From positions 25,420-89,419 of the forward strand of contig NZ_PXWG01000016.1 of the NCBI RefSeq assembly GCF_003011965.1: DNA of 64,000 nucleotides, given 5' to 3'. This stretch comes from Streptosporangium nondiastaticum. GTDB lineage: Bacteria > Actinomycetota > Actinomycetes > Streptomycetales > Streptomycetaceae. Each line of letters starts with the position of its first letter. Within the stretch, counting starts at the first letter, position 1. The notes under the pieces are model-generated. The model saw only the letters and a program-made list of their open reading frames with translations, had not been told where the DNA came from and searched no databases. The translations under genes were made by a program, and so were the position numbers. Positions 51,491-61,098 of this stretch are shown here, piece by piece.

Positions 51491-51940
51491 ATGAAGTCAA
51501 CCCCCCATCGCACCTCCCGTTTTGCCCGTACGGCCGTCCTCGCCGCGCTGGCCTCGGCCCTGTTCGCCGGCGGCACGGCCGTCGCCGCGCCCCTCACCCC
51601 CCAGGCGGCGCCCGCCGCCACCACCGCCCACGCCCCGGCCGTCGTGAAGAAGGCCGCCGGCAGCGTCTGCAAGTCCGGTCTGCCCTCCCAGGCCGACGAC
51701 ACCCTGCGCCTGATCGAAGAGGGCGGCCCCTTCCCGTACCCGAAGGACGGCACCGTCTTCTCCAACCGCGAGGGCGTCCTGCCCAAGCAGTCCGCGGGCT
51801 ACTACCACGAGTACACGGTCGTCACCCCCGGCTCGCCCGACCGCGGCGCCCGCCGCATCGTCGCCGGTCAGCAGGACCACGAGGACTACTACACCGGCGA
51901 CCACTACGCGACGTTCAACCTGATCGACTTCACCTGCTGA
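51491..51940 (+). CDS. Secreted guanyl-specific ribonuclease (RNase Sa-like)
   Basis: A 149-aa protein. The first 33 residues are a signal peptide with a basic start and an ALAS...FAGGTAVAA hydrophobic core, followed by a linker. The mature domain shows the RNase Sa catalytic set: Glu in YYHEYTVVTPG, Arg in ARRIVAGQ and His in GDHYATFNLIDFTC, with Cys near both ends for a disulfide. It cleaves RNA after G outside the cell. An intracellular inhibitor of the barstar type was not found in the window. The ATG lacks a strong ribosome-binding site; ATG 51479 is an alternative. Confidence 0.88.
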   Translation: MKSTPHRTSRFARTAVLAALASALFAGGTAVAAPLTPQAAPAATTAHAPAVVKKAAGSVCKSGLPSQADDTLRLIEEGGPFPYPKDGTVFSNREGVLPKQSAGYYHEYTVVTPGSPDRGARRIVAGQQDHEDYYTGDHYATFNLIDFTC

Positions 51941-52056
51941 TCAGTCGTCACCCAAGCTCCATCCGGGCGGAATCCGTCCGCAAAGCGTCTCCTCACGCTC
52001 GGAAACGAGTTGATCCGGTCACCGGGCAGCCGACCGACGCGTGAGGAGACCGGCCC

Positions 52057-53853
52057 TTGTCCAGAAACCGGCCCTCGCCGGAAACCCGGCCCGCGGGGTG
52101 CCGAGCCCGTCTCGGCACCGCCGCCCTCGCCGCCGCGGCCACCGTCTGCCTCGCCCTCGGCTGCGCCCCGGGGCGACCGCCCGCACCGCTCGCCGCCCCT
52201 GCCGCACCCGGCGCCCCCGACCTCGGACCGGGGGTCCACGTCTTCGACCCGTCGATGCCCCGGCAGCGGATCCAGCGCACGCTCGACGAGGTCTTCCGGC
52301 GCCAGGAGAGCGCCCAGTTCGGCCCCGGCCGCGAGGCGCTGCTGTTCAAACCGGGCACCTACGACGCGGACGTCAACGTCGGCTTCTACACCCAGGTCGC
52401 GGGCCTGGGCCTGCGCCCCGACGACGTCACCATCAAGGGCGCGGTGCACGCCGAGGCCGACTGGCTGCGGGGCAACGCGACGCAGAACTTCTGGCGCGCG
52501 GCCGAGAACCTCTCCGTGACCCCCGCCTCCGGCGCCGACCGCTGGGCCGTCTCGCAGGCCGCCCCGTACCGCCGCGTGCACCTGCGCGGCGACCTCCGCC
52601 TGGACGACGGCGGCTGGTCCAGCGGCGGCTTCACCGCCGACTCGCTGATCGACGGGAAGGTGCTCTCCGGAACCCAGCAGCAGTGGCTCACCCGGAACAG
52701 CGAGCTCCGCGGGGGCTGGTCGGGCGCCACCTGGAACATGGTGTTCGCCGGGGTCCGCAACGCCCCGCCGACGACCTTCCCCGACCCGCCCCGCACCAGT
52801 GTCGACCGCACCCCCGTCGTGCGCGAGAAGCCCTTCCTGTACGTCGACCGGTCGGGCGCCTACCGCGTCTTCGTCCCCGCCCTCCGCAGGGCCGCGGAGG
52901 GCACCACGTGGTCCGGCGGGGCCGTGCCGCCCGGCAGCTCCCGCCCGCTCGGCCGCTTCTACGTCGTCCGGCCCGGCACCGCCGCCGCCCGCGTCAACGA
53001 GGCGCTCGCGGCCGGCAAGGACCTGCTGATCACGCCCGGGGTGCACCACCTGGACCGGCCGCTGCGCGTCACCCGACCCGGCACCGTCGTCCTCGGCCTG
53101 GGGCTCGCGACGCTCGTCCCCGACCGCGGCACCGCCGCCCTGACCGTCGCCGACGTCGACGGCGTGCGCATCGCGGGCCTGCTGGCCGACGCGGGCCCGG
53201 CGGCCTCGCCCGCGCTGATGGAGATCGGCCCGCCCGGCGCCCGCCGGCGCCACGCCGCCGACCCCGTCTCGCTGCACGACGTCTTCTTCCGCGTGGGCGG
53301 CGCCGGCCCCGCACGGGCCGCCAGGAGCCTCGTGGTGCACAGCTCGGACGTCATCGGCGACGACCTGTGGCTGTGGCGCGCCGACCACGGCAGCGGCGTC
53401 GGATGGGCCGTCAACCCCGCGGCCGAAGGGCTCGTCGTCGACGGCCGGGACGTCACCATGTACGGGCTGTTCGTGGAGCACTACCAACGGGACCAGGTCC
53501 GCTGGAACGGCGACGGCGGCCGCACGTACTTCTTCCAGAACGAGCTGCCCTACGACCCGCCCGGCCGCGCCGCCTGGAGCGAGCGCGGCGGCGACGGCCC
53601 GCCCGCCTACCGGGTCGCCCCGTCCGTGACCCGGCACGAGGCCTGGGGCCTGGGCAGCTACTGCCACTTCATGTCCGCGACCGGCCTCGCGACCGCCCGC
53701 GCCTTCGAGGCGCCGCGGCGGCCCGGCGTGCGGCTGCACAGCATGGTCGCGGTCTCGCTCGGCGGCGACTGCTCCTACCGCCACGTCGCCGGCGGCAGCG
53801 GGGGCCCGGCCGACGCCGGGACCAGGGTCGCCGCGCTCCGTTCCTGGCCCTGA
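52057..53853 (+). CDS. Lipoprotein with right-handed beta-helix-like domain
   Basis: A 598-aa protein starting at TTG 52057, supported by GAGGAG. The N-terminus has a signal with a lipobox LALGC near residue 36, so it is probably a surface lipoprotein. The remainder has repeated short strands of the form LLITPGVHHLDRPLRVTRPG and TVVLGLGLATLVPDRG, typical of parallel beta-helix proteins that bind or cut polysaccharide. Streptomyces homologues are often mislabelled as adenylyl cyclase. Substrate unknown; stand-alone gene. Confidence 0.7.
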   Translation: MSRNRPSPETRPAGCRARLGTAALAAAATVCLALGCAPGRPPAPLAAPAAPGAPDLGPGVHVFDPSMPRQRIQRTLDEVFRRQESAQFGPGREALLFKPGTYDADVNVGFYTQVAGLGLRPDDVTIKGAVHAEADWLRGNATQNFWRAAENLSVTPASGADRWAVSQAAPYRRVHLRGDLRLDDGGWSSGGFTADSLIDGKVLSGTQQQWLTRNSELRGGWSGATWNMVFAGVRNAPPTTFPDPPRTSVDRTPVVREKPFLYVDRSGAYRVFVPALRRAAEGTTWSGGAVPPGSSRPLGRFYVVRPGTAAARVNEALAAGKDLLITPGVHHLDRPLRVTRPGTVVLGLGLATLVPDRGTAALTVADVDGVRIAGLLADAGPAASPALMEIGPPGARRRHAADPVSLHDVFFRVGGAGPARAARSLVVHSSDVIGDDLWLWRADHGSGVGWAVNPAAEGLVVDGRDVTMYGLFVEHYQRDQVRWNGDGGRTYFFQNELPYDPPGRAAWSERGGDGPPAYRVAPSVTRHEAWGLGSYCHFMSATGLATARAFEAPRRPGVRLHSMVAVSLGGDCSYRHVAGGSGGPADAGTRVAALRSWP

Positions 53854-53977
53854 CCGACGACGGGCACGGCCAACCCGAACTGCCGCCCGTCCGACCCGAA
53901 CTGCTGTCTGAAAATCGCCCTTGAGTCGATCACTCTCCGTCAACGATGATGATCGTTCCGGAGCGAGGGGGAACGTC

Positions 53978-55183
53978 ATGGCAGTGGCCGGCGCAGGGGC
54001 AGTCGTCGATCTCATGGCAATGGGGGAGGAGTTCACCCGCCACCCGCACCGCGTCTACGCCGGGCTGCGCGCGAGAGGCCCCGTGCACCGGGTGCGCATG
54101 CCGGAGGGCGCCGAAGCCTGGCTCGTCGTCGGCTACGACGAGGTGCGCGCCGCGCTCAACGACCCCCGGCTGACGAAGGACTGGGCCAAGTCCTCCTCCG
54201 ACATCAGCCTGATCCGGGCCTCCGCCGGGCCGAACATGCTGGTCCTGGACGCACCGGACCACACCCGCCTGCGCAAGCTCGTCGCCAAGGAGTTCACGCC
54301 GCGGCGCGTCGAGGAGATGGCGCCCCGGATGCGGCGGATGACGGACGAGCTGCTCGACGCCATGCTGGCCGCGCCCGGCCGCCGCGCCGACCTGGTGGAG
54401 GCCCTGTCCTTCCCGCTGCCCATGAGCGTCATCTGCGACCTGCTCGGCGTGCCGTCCCTCGACCGCGCGGCCTTCCGCCACTGGTCGAACACCAGCCTGG
54501 GCGCGGGGCCGGCCGAGGAGAAGGTGGTCGTGTCCCGCGAGGTCACCGCCTACCTGAGCGCGCTCATCGCCGCCAAGCGGCAGGAGCCGGGCGACGATCT
54601 GATGAGCGCCCTGATCAGCACCGCGGACGAGGACGGCGACCGGCTCTCGCCCGAGGAGCTCCTGGGCACGGCGTGGCTGCTCCTCGTCGCCGGCCACGAG
54701 ACGACCGTGAACCTGATCTCGAACGGCGTCCTCGCCCTCCTGCAGCACCCCGACCAGCTGGCCGCCCTGCGCGCCGACCCCGGCCTGCTGGACAACGCCG
54801 TCGAGGAGATGCTGCGCTACGACGGGCCGCTGGAGACCCCCACGTACCGCTTCACCACCGAGCCCGTCGAGATCGGCGGCACGCTCATACCCGGCGGGGG
54901 CGAGCTCGTGCTGCCCGTGCTGGCCGACGCCGACCGCGATCCGGCCCGCTTCCCGGACGCCGGGCGGTTCGACATCCGGCGCGACGCCCGCGGTCACGTG
55001 GCCTTCGGCCACGGCATCCATTACTGCCTCGGCGCGCCGCTGGCCAGGCTGGAGGCCCGGATCGCCATCAGCTCCCTGCTGGAGCGCTGCCCGGAGCTCG
55101 CCCTGGACGTCCACCCGGACGCCCTCACCTGGCGCGACGGCCTCCTCATCCGGGGCCCGCACCGGCTGCCGGTCCGCTTCTGA
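53978..55183 (+). CDS. Cytochrome P450
   Basis: A 401-aa soluble P450 of the bacterial type. The I-helix reads LLVAGHETTVNL (oxygen-activating AGHET), the K-helix ExxR motif is EEMLRYDG, and the heme-binding loop FGHGIHYCLGAPLAR carries the Cys ligand. It should hydroxylate a small molecule using a ferredoxin partner, not found next to it. ATG 53978 has GAGGGGG upstream; the open frame from 53921 has no ribosome-binding site. Substrate and CYP family not assigned. Confidence 0.92.
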   Translation: MAVAGAGAVVDLMAMGEEFTRHPHRVYAGLRARGPVHRVRMPEGAEAWLVVGYDEVRAALNDPRLTKDWAKSSSDISLIRASAGPNMLVLDAPDHTRLRKLVAKEFTPRRVEEMAPRMRRMTDELLDAMLAAPGRRADLVEALSFPLPMSVICDLLGVPSLDRAAFRHWSNTSLGAGPAEEKVVVSREVTAYLSALIAAKRQEPGDDLMSALISTADEDGDRLSPEELLGTAWLLLVAGHETTVNLISNGVLALLQHPDQLAALRADPGLLDNAVEEMLRYDGPLETPTYRFTTEPVEIGGTLIPGGGELVLPVLADADRDPARFPDAGRFDIRRDARGHVAFGHGIHYCLGAPLARLEARIAISSLLERCPELALDVHPDALTWRDGLLIRGPHRLPVRF

Positions 55184-55199
55184 GCCGGTCCGCTTCTGA
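55168..55199 (+). repeat. 16-bp tandem duplication across the P450 stop
   Basis: GCCGGTCCGCTTCTGA occurs twice in a row. The first copy holds the last codons and stop of the P450 gene. Confidence 0.85.
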
Positions 55200-55309
55200 G
55201 CCGGACCGGCTCTCGCCCGGTGCCGGGAGACCGCCCCCGGTGCCGGAAGACCGCCGGCAGGCTCCGGTCCGGCTGCCGGGGTCCGCGGGCCCCGCACCTT
55301 CCGGGCGGC

Positions 55310-55987
55310 TCACTCCGGTGACGGGTGCCCCAGCTCGTCGCGGGCGTGTTCGAGCTCGGCGCGGGCCCGCTCCCTGGTGACGGTGCTCGCGCCCGTCTGG
55401 TGCCGCAGGAAGGACTCGACGAAGCCCGCGCGCCGGGCGGGCGGGTAGCGCCGCTCGGCGAGGAACGGCAGGTCGTTGCCGACCATGCTGCGGGCGACGA
55501 GCAGCGGGACGTCGCTGTGCAGCGGGCGGAAGCCGGGGTTGTGCAGCCCCGGCCCCGGGTGCCCGGGGTAGAACTCCCCGAGCATCAGCCCGTCGGCCAC
55601 GAACTCCGGCTTGAGGCGGTCGTGGACGCGGACGACGCTCGCCGCGGCGATCCCGGGCAGGGCGAGGACGATGGTCTTGTCGATGGTGTGCTGGCCGCTG
55701 AGCGGCTCCATGGCCAGCCAGTGCGCCTTGAGCGCGGCGACGGCGGCCACGAGCTCCTCCTCGTCACGCACGGGCGGCTCGGCGAGGGCGAAGCGGACCA
55801 GCCCGAGCCGCTGCGCGAGCGGGACGAACGGGCAGACCGCGCCGCGGCGGCCGAGGTCGGGGTGGGGCCGGGCGACGTGCCCGGATATCCAGTCGGCGAC
55901 GGGCCGGAGCAGCTCATGGGCGGCGGCCTCCTGCTGGTCGTACAGCCGGATGCGGTCGAGGTCCGCCGGTGCCTTTCCGTGGTTCAT
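55310..55987 (-). CDS. DUF6875-like protein
   Basis: A 225-aa soluble protein. It contains HPDLGRRGAVCPFVPLAQ, HTIDKTIVLALPGI, LMLGEFYPGHPGPGLHNP and PLHSDVPLLVARSMV. I associate the Cys-Pro block and the GEFYPG/GLHN pair with DUF6875, but this is from memory and not certain. An enzyme is plausible given the conserved Cys, His and Glu. Convergent with the P450 gene, 126 bases apart; possibly part of a small biosynthetic group with it. Confidence 0.55.
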   Translation of the reverse strand: MNHGKAPADLDRIRLYDQQEAAAHELLRPVADWISGHVARPHPDLGRRGAVCPFVPLAQRLGLVRFALAEPPVRDEEELVAAVAALKAHWLAMEPLSGQHTIDKTIVLALPGIAAASVVRVHDRLKPEFVADGLMLGEFYPGHPGPGLHNPGFRPLHSDVPLLVARSMVGNDLPFLAERRYPPARRAGFVESFLRHQTGASTVTRERARAELEHARDELGHPSPE

Positions 55988-56112
55988 GGGTGGTCCCCCC
56001 GGTCACGGTGTCTGATGACCGGAAGAACCGCAGGGGCCGTGAGTGAGGTTGAGGGAAAAACGCAAAATACCTTGATTGTGGCGTTACCGGACAGTCGTCG
56101 TGACCAGAACGG

Positions 56113-56754
56113 CTACGCCATCAGCGCCGAGCCGAACTCCGCGAGGAGGAGGGCGGAGGCCGCCAGCAGCAGTACGCCGGCGCCGCCGAGCAGCATCCGG
56201 TAGCCGCGGGTGCTGATCCGGTGCCGGGCCCGGGAGACCACGACCGCGAGCGCGGCCTTACTGCCGACCAGCAGCCCGTAGAAGCCGAGGAGGAAGCCGC
56301 CCGCGCCGGGCGGGCTGTCGCGCCAGGCGGCCACGAGCAGGGGTGCCCCCGTCGTGAGCCAGAACATCCAAGGGTGCGGGCTGAGCAGGTTGACCAGCGC
56401 GCCCTGCCACAGCGTCCGCCGGGCCCGGAGCCGGGCCTCCGCGCCGCCGCCCGCCTCGGGCACCTCGGCCGTCCGGGCCTCGCGCAGCGTCGTGAGGGCC
56501 AGCCAGACGAGGAAGAGCCCGCCCAGCACGCCGCCCGCCGCGATCGCCCGCTCGGGCAGCACGGCGAGCACGGTCACGGACAGCACGATCACGGGCAGGT
56601 CGGTGAGCAGCGGGACGGCCGCCACCCGCAGCCCGACGCCGAGCCCCCCGCGCAGGGTCCCGGACAGCACCAGCGCGAGCAGCGGGCCCGGGCTGATCCC
56701 CGCGCTGAAGCCGAGCGCCACCCCCAGAGCCAGCTCTTCCACGGCGCCGCCCAT
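56113..56754 (-). CDS. LysE-family exporter
   Basis: A 213-aa protein with six hydrophobic segments. GISPGPLLALVLSGTLRGG is the LysE/RhtB signature near the N-terminus, and NLLSPHPWMFWLTTG begins the middle helix. The family exports amino acids or related small molecules such as homoserine. The frame has no close ribosome-binding site, so the first ATG is accepted by length (family about 200-215 aa). Neighbours give no hint of substrate. Confidence 0.85.
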   Translation of the reverse strand: MGGAVEELALGVALGFSAGISPGPLLALVLSGTLRGGLGVGLRVAAVPLLTDLPVIVLSVTVLAVLPERAIAAGGVLGGLFLVWLALTTLREARTAEVPEAGGGAEARLRARRTLWQGALVNLLSPHPWMFWLTTGAPLLVAAWRDSPPGAGGFLLGFYGLLVGSKAALAVVVSRARHRISTRGYRMLLGGAGVLLLAASALLLAEFGSALMA

Positions 56755-56922
56755 CTCCCCTCACCCGCCCGTACGAAGGCATGGGTGAAATCAGTGGATA
56801 TGTAAATCAGTGGATATGTTGGGATGTCGGTCCTGTCATCTGTATTGCACAGACGCATGCCGGGGCCACGGGGTTGACGGTGCGGTCACTCGTATCGGTA
56901 ATGGCGGATACGCACCGTTATA

Positions 56923-56932
56923 TGTCCGGACA
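56923..56932 (+). promoter_or_regulatory. GntR operator in front of gntR
   Basis: TGTCCGGACA, a perfect palindrome 50 bases before the GntR gene. The closely related TGTTCGGACA occurs upstream of the transporter operon at 57790-57799, so the regulator probably controls both. Confidence 0.6.
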
Positions 56933-56982
56933 ACCTGACCTACGAACTTCCCGTCATCCGGTCCCGGGGCTAGGCTCCCTGC

Positions 56983-57732
56983 GTGGCGAACCATCCAGCC
57001 CTCCAGTTCAGCCTGGACCGCAGCAGTCCCGTCCCCCTCTACTACCAGTTGTCCCAGCAGCTGGAGGCGGCGATCGAACAGGGCAGGCTCGCCCCCGGCA
57101 GCCTGCTCGGCAACGAGATCGACCTCGCCGCGCGGCTCGGCCTGTCCCGGCCCACCGTCCGGCAGGCCATCCAGTCGCTGGTGGACAAGGGCCTGCTCGT
57201 CCGCCGCCGCGGCGTCGGTACCCAGGTGCTGCACAGCCAGGTCAGGCGCCCGCTGGAGCTCAGCAGCCTCTACGACGACCTCGAAGCGGCCGGCCAGCAC
57301 CCCGCCACCCGGGTGCTGCACCACGCGACCGAGCCCGCCACGGCCCGGGTCGCCGCTGCCCTCGGCGTGCCCGAGGGCAGCGAGGTGCTGTTCGTCGAGC
57401 GCCTGCGCCTCGCGCACGGCGAGCCCATGGCCCACCTGCGCAACCACCTCCCCGTGGGCCTCATCGACGCCGACCCGGCACGTCTTGAGGAGACCGGCCT
57501 CTACCGGCTCATCCGCGCCGCGGGCATCACGCTGCACAGCGCCCGCCAGACGGTCGGCGCCCGCGCCGCCACCCCCGAGGAGGGCGCGCGGCTGGCCGAG
57601 CCCGAGGGCGCGCCGCTGCTGACGATGGAGCGGACGACGTACGACGACACGGGGCGCGCCGTCGAGTTCGGCTCGCACGTCTACCGGGCGTCGCGTTACT
57701 CCTTCGAGTTCCAGCTGCTGGTCCGCCCGTAG
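56983..57732 (+). CDS. GntR-family regulator with UTRA domain
   Basis: A 249-aa regulator. The winged helix-turn-helix spans about residues 13-78 (VPLYYQLSQQLEAAI, LAARLGLSRPTVRQAIQSL, RRRGVGTQV). The C-terminal UTRA ligand domain includes VLFVERLRLAHGEPMAH and MERTTYDDTGRAVEFGSH. HutC/UTRA-type GntR proteins sense sugar phosphates or similar ligands. The GTG start has only a weak GCTCCCTGC context. The sugar ABC operon follows 244 bases downstream. Confidence 0.88.
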   Translation: MANHPALQFSLDRSSPVPLYYQLSQQLEAAIEQGRLAPGSLLGNEIDLAARLGLSRPTVRQAIQSLVDKGLLVRRRGVGTQVLHSQVRRPLELSSLYDDLEAAGQHPATRVLHHATEPATARVAAALGVPEGSEVLFVERLRLAHGEPMAHLRNHLPVGLIDADPARLEETGLYRLIRAAGITLHSARQTVGARAATPEEGARLAEPEGAPLLTMERTTYDDTGRAVEFGSHVYRASRYSFEFQLLVRP

Positions 57733-57789
57733 GGAACCGGTCCGCCCGCGGGAAAGGCGTAGGGGCGCTCGTACGTCAGGCCGTCAGAA

Positions 57790-57799
57790 TGTTCGGACA
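57790..57799 (+). promoter_or_regulatory. GntR operator in front of the transporter operon
   Basis: TGTTCGGACA, one base different from the palindrome before gntR (TGTCCGGACA), 177 bases before the binding-protein gene. Confidence 0.55.
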
Positions 57800-57976
57800 A
57801 AGCCTTGACGGGGTGGGGCGCCCGCCACTAGAACTCCACCCACATGCAGCAGCCCTCGGCGGGACCCCCGAAGCCCCCGCGGTCGGCGGTGACGGATGGT
57901 GACGGATACTTGGGCGGCCGGGCCCGTGGAACGGACCCGGCCGCACCGTGACAGACAGTGAGAAGGGCAACTCCTC

Positions 57977-58987
57977 GTGGCAAGGGTTCGGACAGGCGTA
58001 CGTGCGGTGAGCGCCGTGCTGGCAGCGGTGCTCGGCGCCACCTTGGCGGGATGCAGCGCTACCGGCGGCAAGCGCGCGGAGGAGCGGGCCGCCAAGGCCG
58101 CCCAGGGGCGCGCCGCGGTCGACACGCCGCGCTGGACCTTCGCGATGGTCACCCACTCGGGCGATGGCGACACCTTCTGGGACATCGTCCAGAGCGGTGC
58201 CAAGCAGGCGGCCGCGAAGGACAACATCAAATTCCTCTACGCCCATGACGTCGAGGGCAACAAGCAGGCGCAGAACGTCCAGGCCATGATCGACCAGAAG
58301 GTCGACGGCCTGATCGTCACGCTCGCCAAGCCCGACGCCATGAAGGACGTGGTCGAGAAGGCGCGCAAGGCCGGCATCCCGGTGATCACCGTGAACTCGG
58401 GCTCCGACAAGTCCAAGGAGTTCGGCGCCCTCACCCACATCGGCCAGGACGAGGTCATCGCCGGCGAGGCCGTCGGCGAGCAGCTCAACGAGCGCGGGAA
58501 GAAGAAGGCGGTCTGCGTCCTGCACGAGCAGGGCAACGTCGGCCACGAGCAGCGCTGCGACGGCGTGAAGAAGTCCTTCAAGGGCGAGGTGCAGAACCTC
58601 TACGTCGAGGGCACCAACATGCCCAACGTGCAGTCCTCGATCGAGGCGAAGCTGCAGTCCGACAAGGACATCGACGCCGTCGTGACCCTCGGCGCCCCCT
58701 TCGCGCCCACCGCGGTCAAGGCCGCCGAGCAGGCCGGCAGCAAGGCCGAGGTCGACACCTTCGACCTCAACGCCAAGGTCGCCGAGGCCCTGCAGGCCGG
58801 CAAGCTCGGCTTCGCCGTCGACCAGGACCCGTACCTCCAGGGCTACGAGGCCGTCGACCTGCTGTGGCTCTACCGCTACAACCGCGACATGCTCGGCGGC
58901 GGCCGCCCGGTCCTGACCGGCCCGCAGATCGTCACCAAGGACGACGCCAAGACGCTCGCCGAGTACACCAAGCGGGGCACCCGATGA
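57977..58987 (+). CDS. Sugar ABC transporter substrate-binding lipoprotein
   Basis: A 336-aa protein. A signal peptide ends in a lipobox LAGC at residues about 23-26, anchoring it to the membrane. The body is a periplasmic-binding fold of the RbsB/XylF type (WTFAMVTHSGDGDTFWDIVQ, HDVEGNKQAQNVQAMIDQKVDGLIVTLA). It captures a pentose, hexose or related ligand for CUT2 permeases. The GTG start overlaps nothing; the gene ends in a 4-base overlap with the permease. Confidence 0.88.
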   Translation: MARVRTGVRAVSAVLAAVLGATLAGCSATGGKRAEERAAKAAQGRAAVDTPRWTFAMVTHSGDGDTFWDIVQSGAKQAAAKDNIKFLYAHDVEGNKQAQNVQAMIDQKVDGLIVTLAKPDAMKDVVEKARKAGIPVITVNSGSDKSKEFGALTHIGQDEVIAGEAVGEQLNERGKKKAVCVLHEQGNVGHEQRCDGVKKSFKGEVQNLYVEGTNMPNVQSSIEAKLQSDKDIDAVVTLGAPFAPTAVKAAEQAGSKAEVDTFDLNAKVAEALQAGKLGFAVDQDPYLQGYEAVDLLWLYRYNRDMLGGGRPVLTGPQIVTKDDAKTLAEYTKRGTR

Positions 58988-60036
58988 GCGCCCCCGCAAC
59001 GGCCCCCGTCCAGGACGCCCCCGACGAACGGCTGGTGCACCGCTCGTACCTGCGCCGCCTCCTCGGCCGCCCCGAGCTGGGCGCGGTCGTCGGCGCGGCC
59101 GCCGTCTTCGTCTTCTTCTCGTTCGTCGCCGACAGCTTCCTGCAGGCCTCCAGCCTGTCCACGGTGCTCTACGCGTCCTCCACGATCGGCATCATGGCGG
59201 TGCCGGTGGCGCTGCTGATGATCGGCGGCGAGTTCGACCTGTCGGCCGGCGTCATGGTCACCACCTCGGCGCTGGTCTCGTCGATGTTCAGCTACCAGAT
59301 GACGGCGAACGTCTGGGTGGGCGTGGGGGTGTCGCTCCTGGCCACCCTGGCGGTCGGCTTCTTCAACGGCTTCGTCTTCACCCGGACCAAGCTCCCCAGC
59401 TTCATCATCACGCTCGCCACGTTCCTGATGCTCACCGGGCTCAACCTCGGCTTCACCAAGCTCATCAGCGGCACCGTCTCCACCAAGACGATCGGTGACA
59501 TGGAGGGCTTCGAGTCGGCCCGGGCGGTCTTCGCCTCCCACTTCACCATCGGCGGCGTCGACGTCCAGGTCACCATCCTGTGGTGGCTCGGCCTCGTGGC
59601 CCTGGCCACCTGGGTCCTGCTCCGCACCCGCGTGGGCAACTGGATCTTCGCGGTCGGCGGCGGCGCGGACGCGGCCCGCGCCGTCGGCGTCCCCGTCCGG
59701 CGCACCAAGATCGGCCTCTATATGGCCGTGGCGTTCTGCGCCTGGATCTCGGGCCAGCACCTGCTGATGTCGTACGACGTGGTGCAGTCCGGCGAGGGCG
59801 TCGGCAACGAGCTCCTCTACATCATCGCGGCCGTCATCGGCGGCTGCCTGATGACCGGCGGCTACGGGTCGGCCATCGGCTCCGCGGTCGGCGCGTTCAT
59901 CTTCGGCATGGCCAGCAAGGGCATCGTCTACGCGCAGTGGAACCCGGACTGGTTCAAGTTCTTCCTGGGCGCGATGCTGCTGCTCGCGACGCTGCTCAAC
60001 GCCTGGGTCCGTAAGCGTGCGGAGGCCAGCAAGTGA
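58984..60036 (+). CDS. CUT2-type sugar ABC transporter permease
   Basis: A 350-aa membrane protein with eight to ten hydrophobic segments. [21 protein letters not shown] and [20 protein letters not shown] are the conserved RbsC/XylH motifs (the GGxDLS loop and the cytoplasmic EAA-like AVGGN-type loop). Homodimer pore for the sugar. Its ATG overlaps the upstream stop by four bases, and the stop overlaps the ATPase start by four bases. Confidence 0.9.
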   Translation: MSAPATAPVQDAPDERLVHRSYLRRLLGRPELGAVVGAAAVFVFFSFVADSFLQASSLSTVLYASSTIGIMAVPVALLMIGGEFDLSAGVMVTTSALVSSMFSYQMTANVWVGVGVSLLATLAVGFFNGFVFTRTKLPSFIITLATFLMLTGLNLGFTKLISGTVSTKTIGDMEGFESARAVFASHFTIGGVDVQVTILWWLGLVALATWVLLRTRVGNWIFAVGGGADAARAVGVPVRRTKIGLYMAVAFCAWISGQHLLMSYDVVQSGEGVGNELLYIIAAVIGGCLMTGGYGSAIGSAVGAFIFGMASKGIVYAQWNPDWFKFFLGAMLLLATLLNAWVRKRAEASK

Positions 60037-60896
60037 GTGCGAGTGCTAAGGCCGGGCAGGAAGCCGGCCAGGAGGCGGCCGCCCTGGTCCGGCTGACCGA
60101 CGTCAGCAAGTTCTACGGGAACATCCGCGCCCTCGAAGGGGTCTCCCTCGAGGTCCACGCGGGCGAGATCACCTGCGTCCTGGGCGACAACGGCGCCGGC
60201 AAGTCCACCCTCATCAAGATCATCGCCGGGCTGCACCAGCACGATGCCGGCACCTTCGAGATCGAGGGCGAGGAGACGAAGCTGGCCTCCCCCCGCGAGG
60301 CCCTCGACCGCGGCATCGCCACGGTCTACCAGGACCTCGCGGTCGTGCCCCTGATGCCGGTCTGGCGGAACTTCTTCCTCGGCTCCGAGCCGACGAAGGG
60401 CGCCGGCCCCTTCAAGCGCCTCGACGTCGAGCGGATGCGCGAGACCACGCGCAGCGAGCTGCTGCGCATGGGCATCGACCTGCGCGACGTCGACCAGCCC
60501 ATCGGCACGCTCTCCGGCGGCGAGCGGCAGTGCGTCGCCATCGCCCGGGCCGTCCACTTCGGCGCGAAGGTGCTCGTCCTGGACGAGCCGACCGCGGCGC
60601 TCGGCGTCAAGCAGTCCGGCGTCGTCCTGAAGTACGTGGCGGCCGCGCGCGACGCCGGCCTGGGCGTGGTGTTGATCACCCACAATCCGCACCACGCGTA
60701 TCTGGTCGGTGACCGCTTCGTCCTGCTGAAGCGCGGCGCGATGGCCGGCAGCCACGCCAAGTCGGAGATCGCCCTGGACGAGCTCACCCGCCAGATGGCG
60801 GGCGGCAGCGAGCTCGACCAGCTCAGCCACGAGCTGGAGCGGGCGCCCGTACCGGACGTGATCGGCGGCAAGCACGTCGGCTCCGGCGGGGAGTGA
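60033..60896 (+). CDS. Half-size ABC ATPase of the sugar transporter
   Basis: A 287-aa ATPase. Walker A is GDNGAGKST (51-59), the signature LSGGERQ lies near residue 157, Walker [15 protein letters not shown] and the H-loop LITHN follow. Most CUT2 ATPases (RbsA, XylG) have two ABC domains in about 500 residues; this has one, as in the FrcA-type subgroup, so it must dimerise. GTG start coupled to the permease gene. A 9-bp hairpin follows. Confidence 0.9.
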   Translation: MSASAKAGQEAGQEAAALVRLTDVSKFYGNIRALEGVSLEVHAGEITCVLGDNGAGKSTLIKIIAGLHQHDAGTFEIEGEETKLASPREALDRGIATVYQDLAVVPLMPVWRNFFLGSEPTKGAGPFKRLDVERMRETTRSELLRMGIDLRDVDQPIGTLSGGERQCVAIARAVHFGAKVLVLDEPTAALGVKQSGVVLKYVAAARDAGLGVVLITHNPHHAYLVGDRFVLLKRGAMAGSHAKSEIALDELTRQMAGGSELDQLSHELERAPVPDVIGGKHVGSGGE

Positions 60897-60910
60897 CGGA
60901 GATCTCAACA

Positions 60911-60937
60911 GGCGGGCCCGCCAGGGCTGGGCCCGCC
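60911..60937 (+). terminator. Hairpin after the ABC operon
   Basis: Inverted repeat GGCGGGCCC ... GGGCCCGCC, perfect 9-bp stem and 9-base loop, 14 bases past the ATPase stop. Confidence 0.7.
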
Positions 60938-61098
60938 GCCGGCGATGCGGTACGGAACGCTTCCTTGAGGCACAATCGGCCACGACCGTATCCACGAGGC
61001 GGACGCCTCCCGAGACCACCGCAGGGACGACGACTCTTGCGAGCACGCAGCCGGAGCGACCGTACATCCGCCCAGCTCCACGCCGTGGCGGTGGCGTC

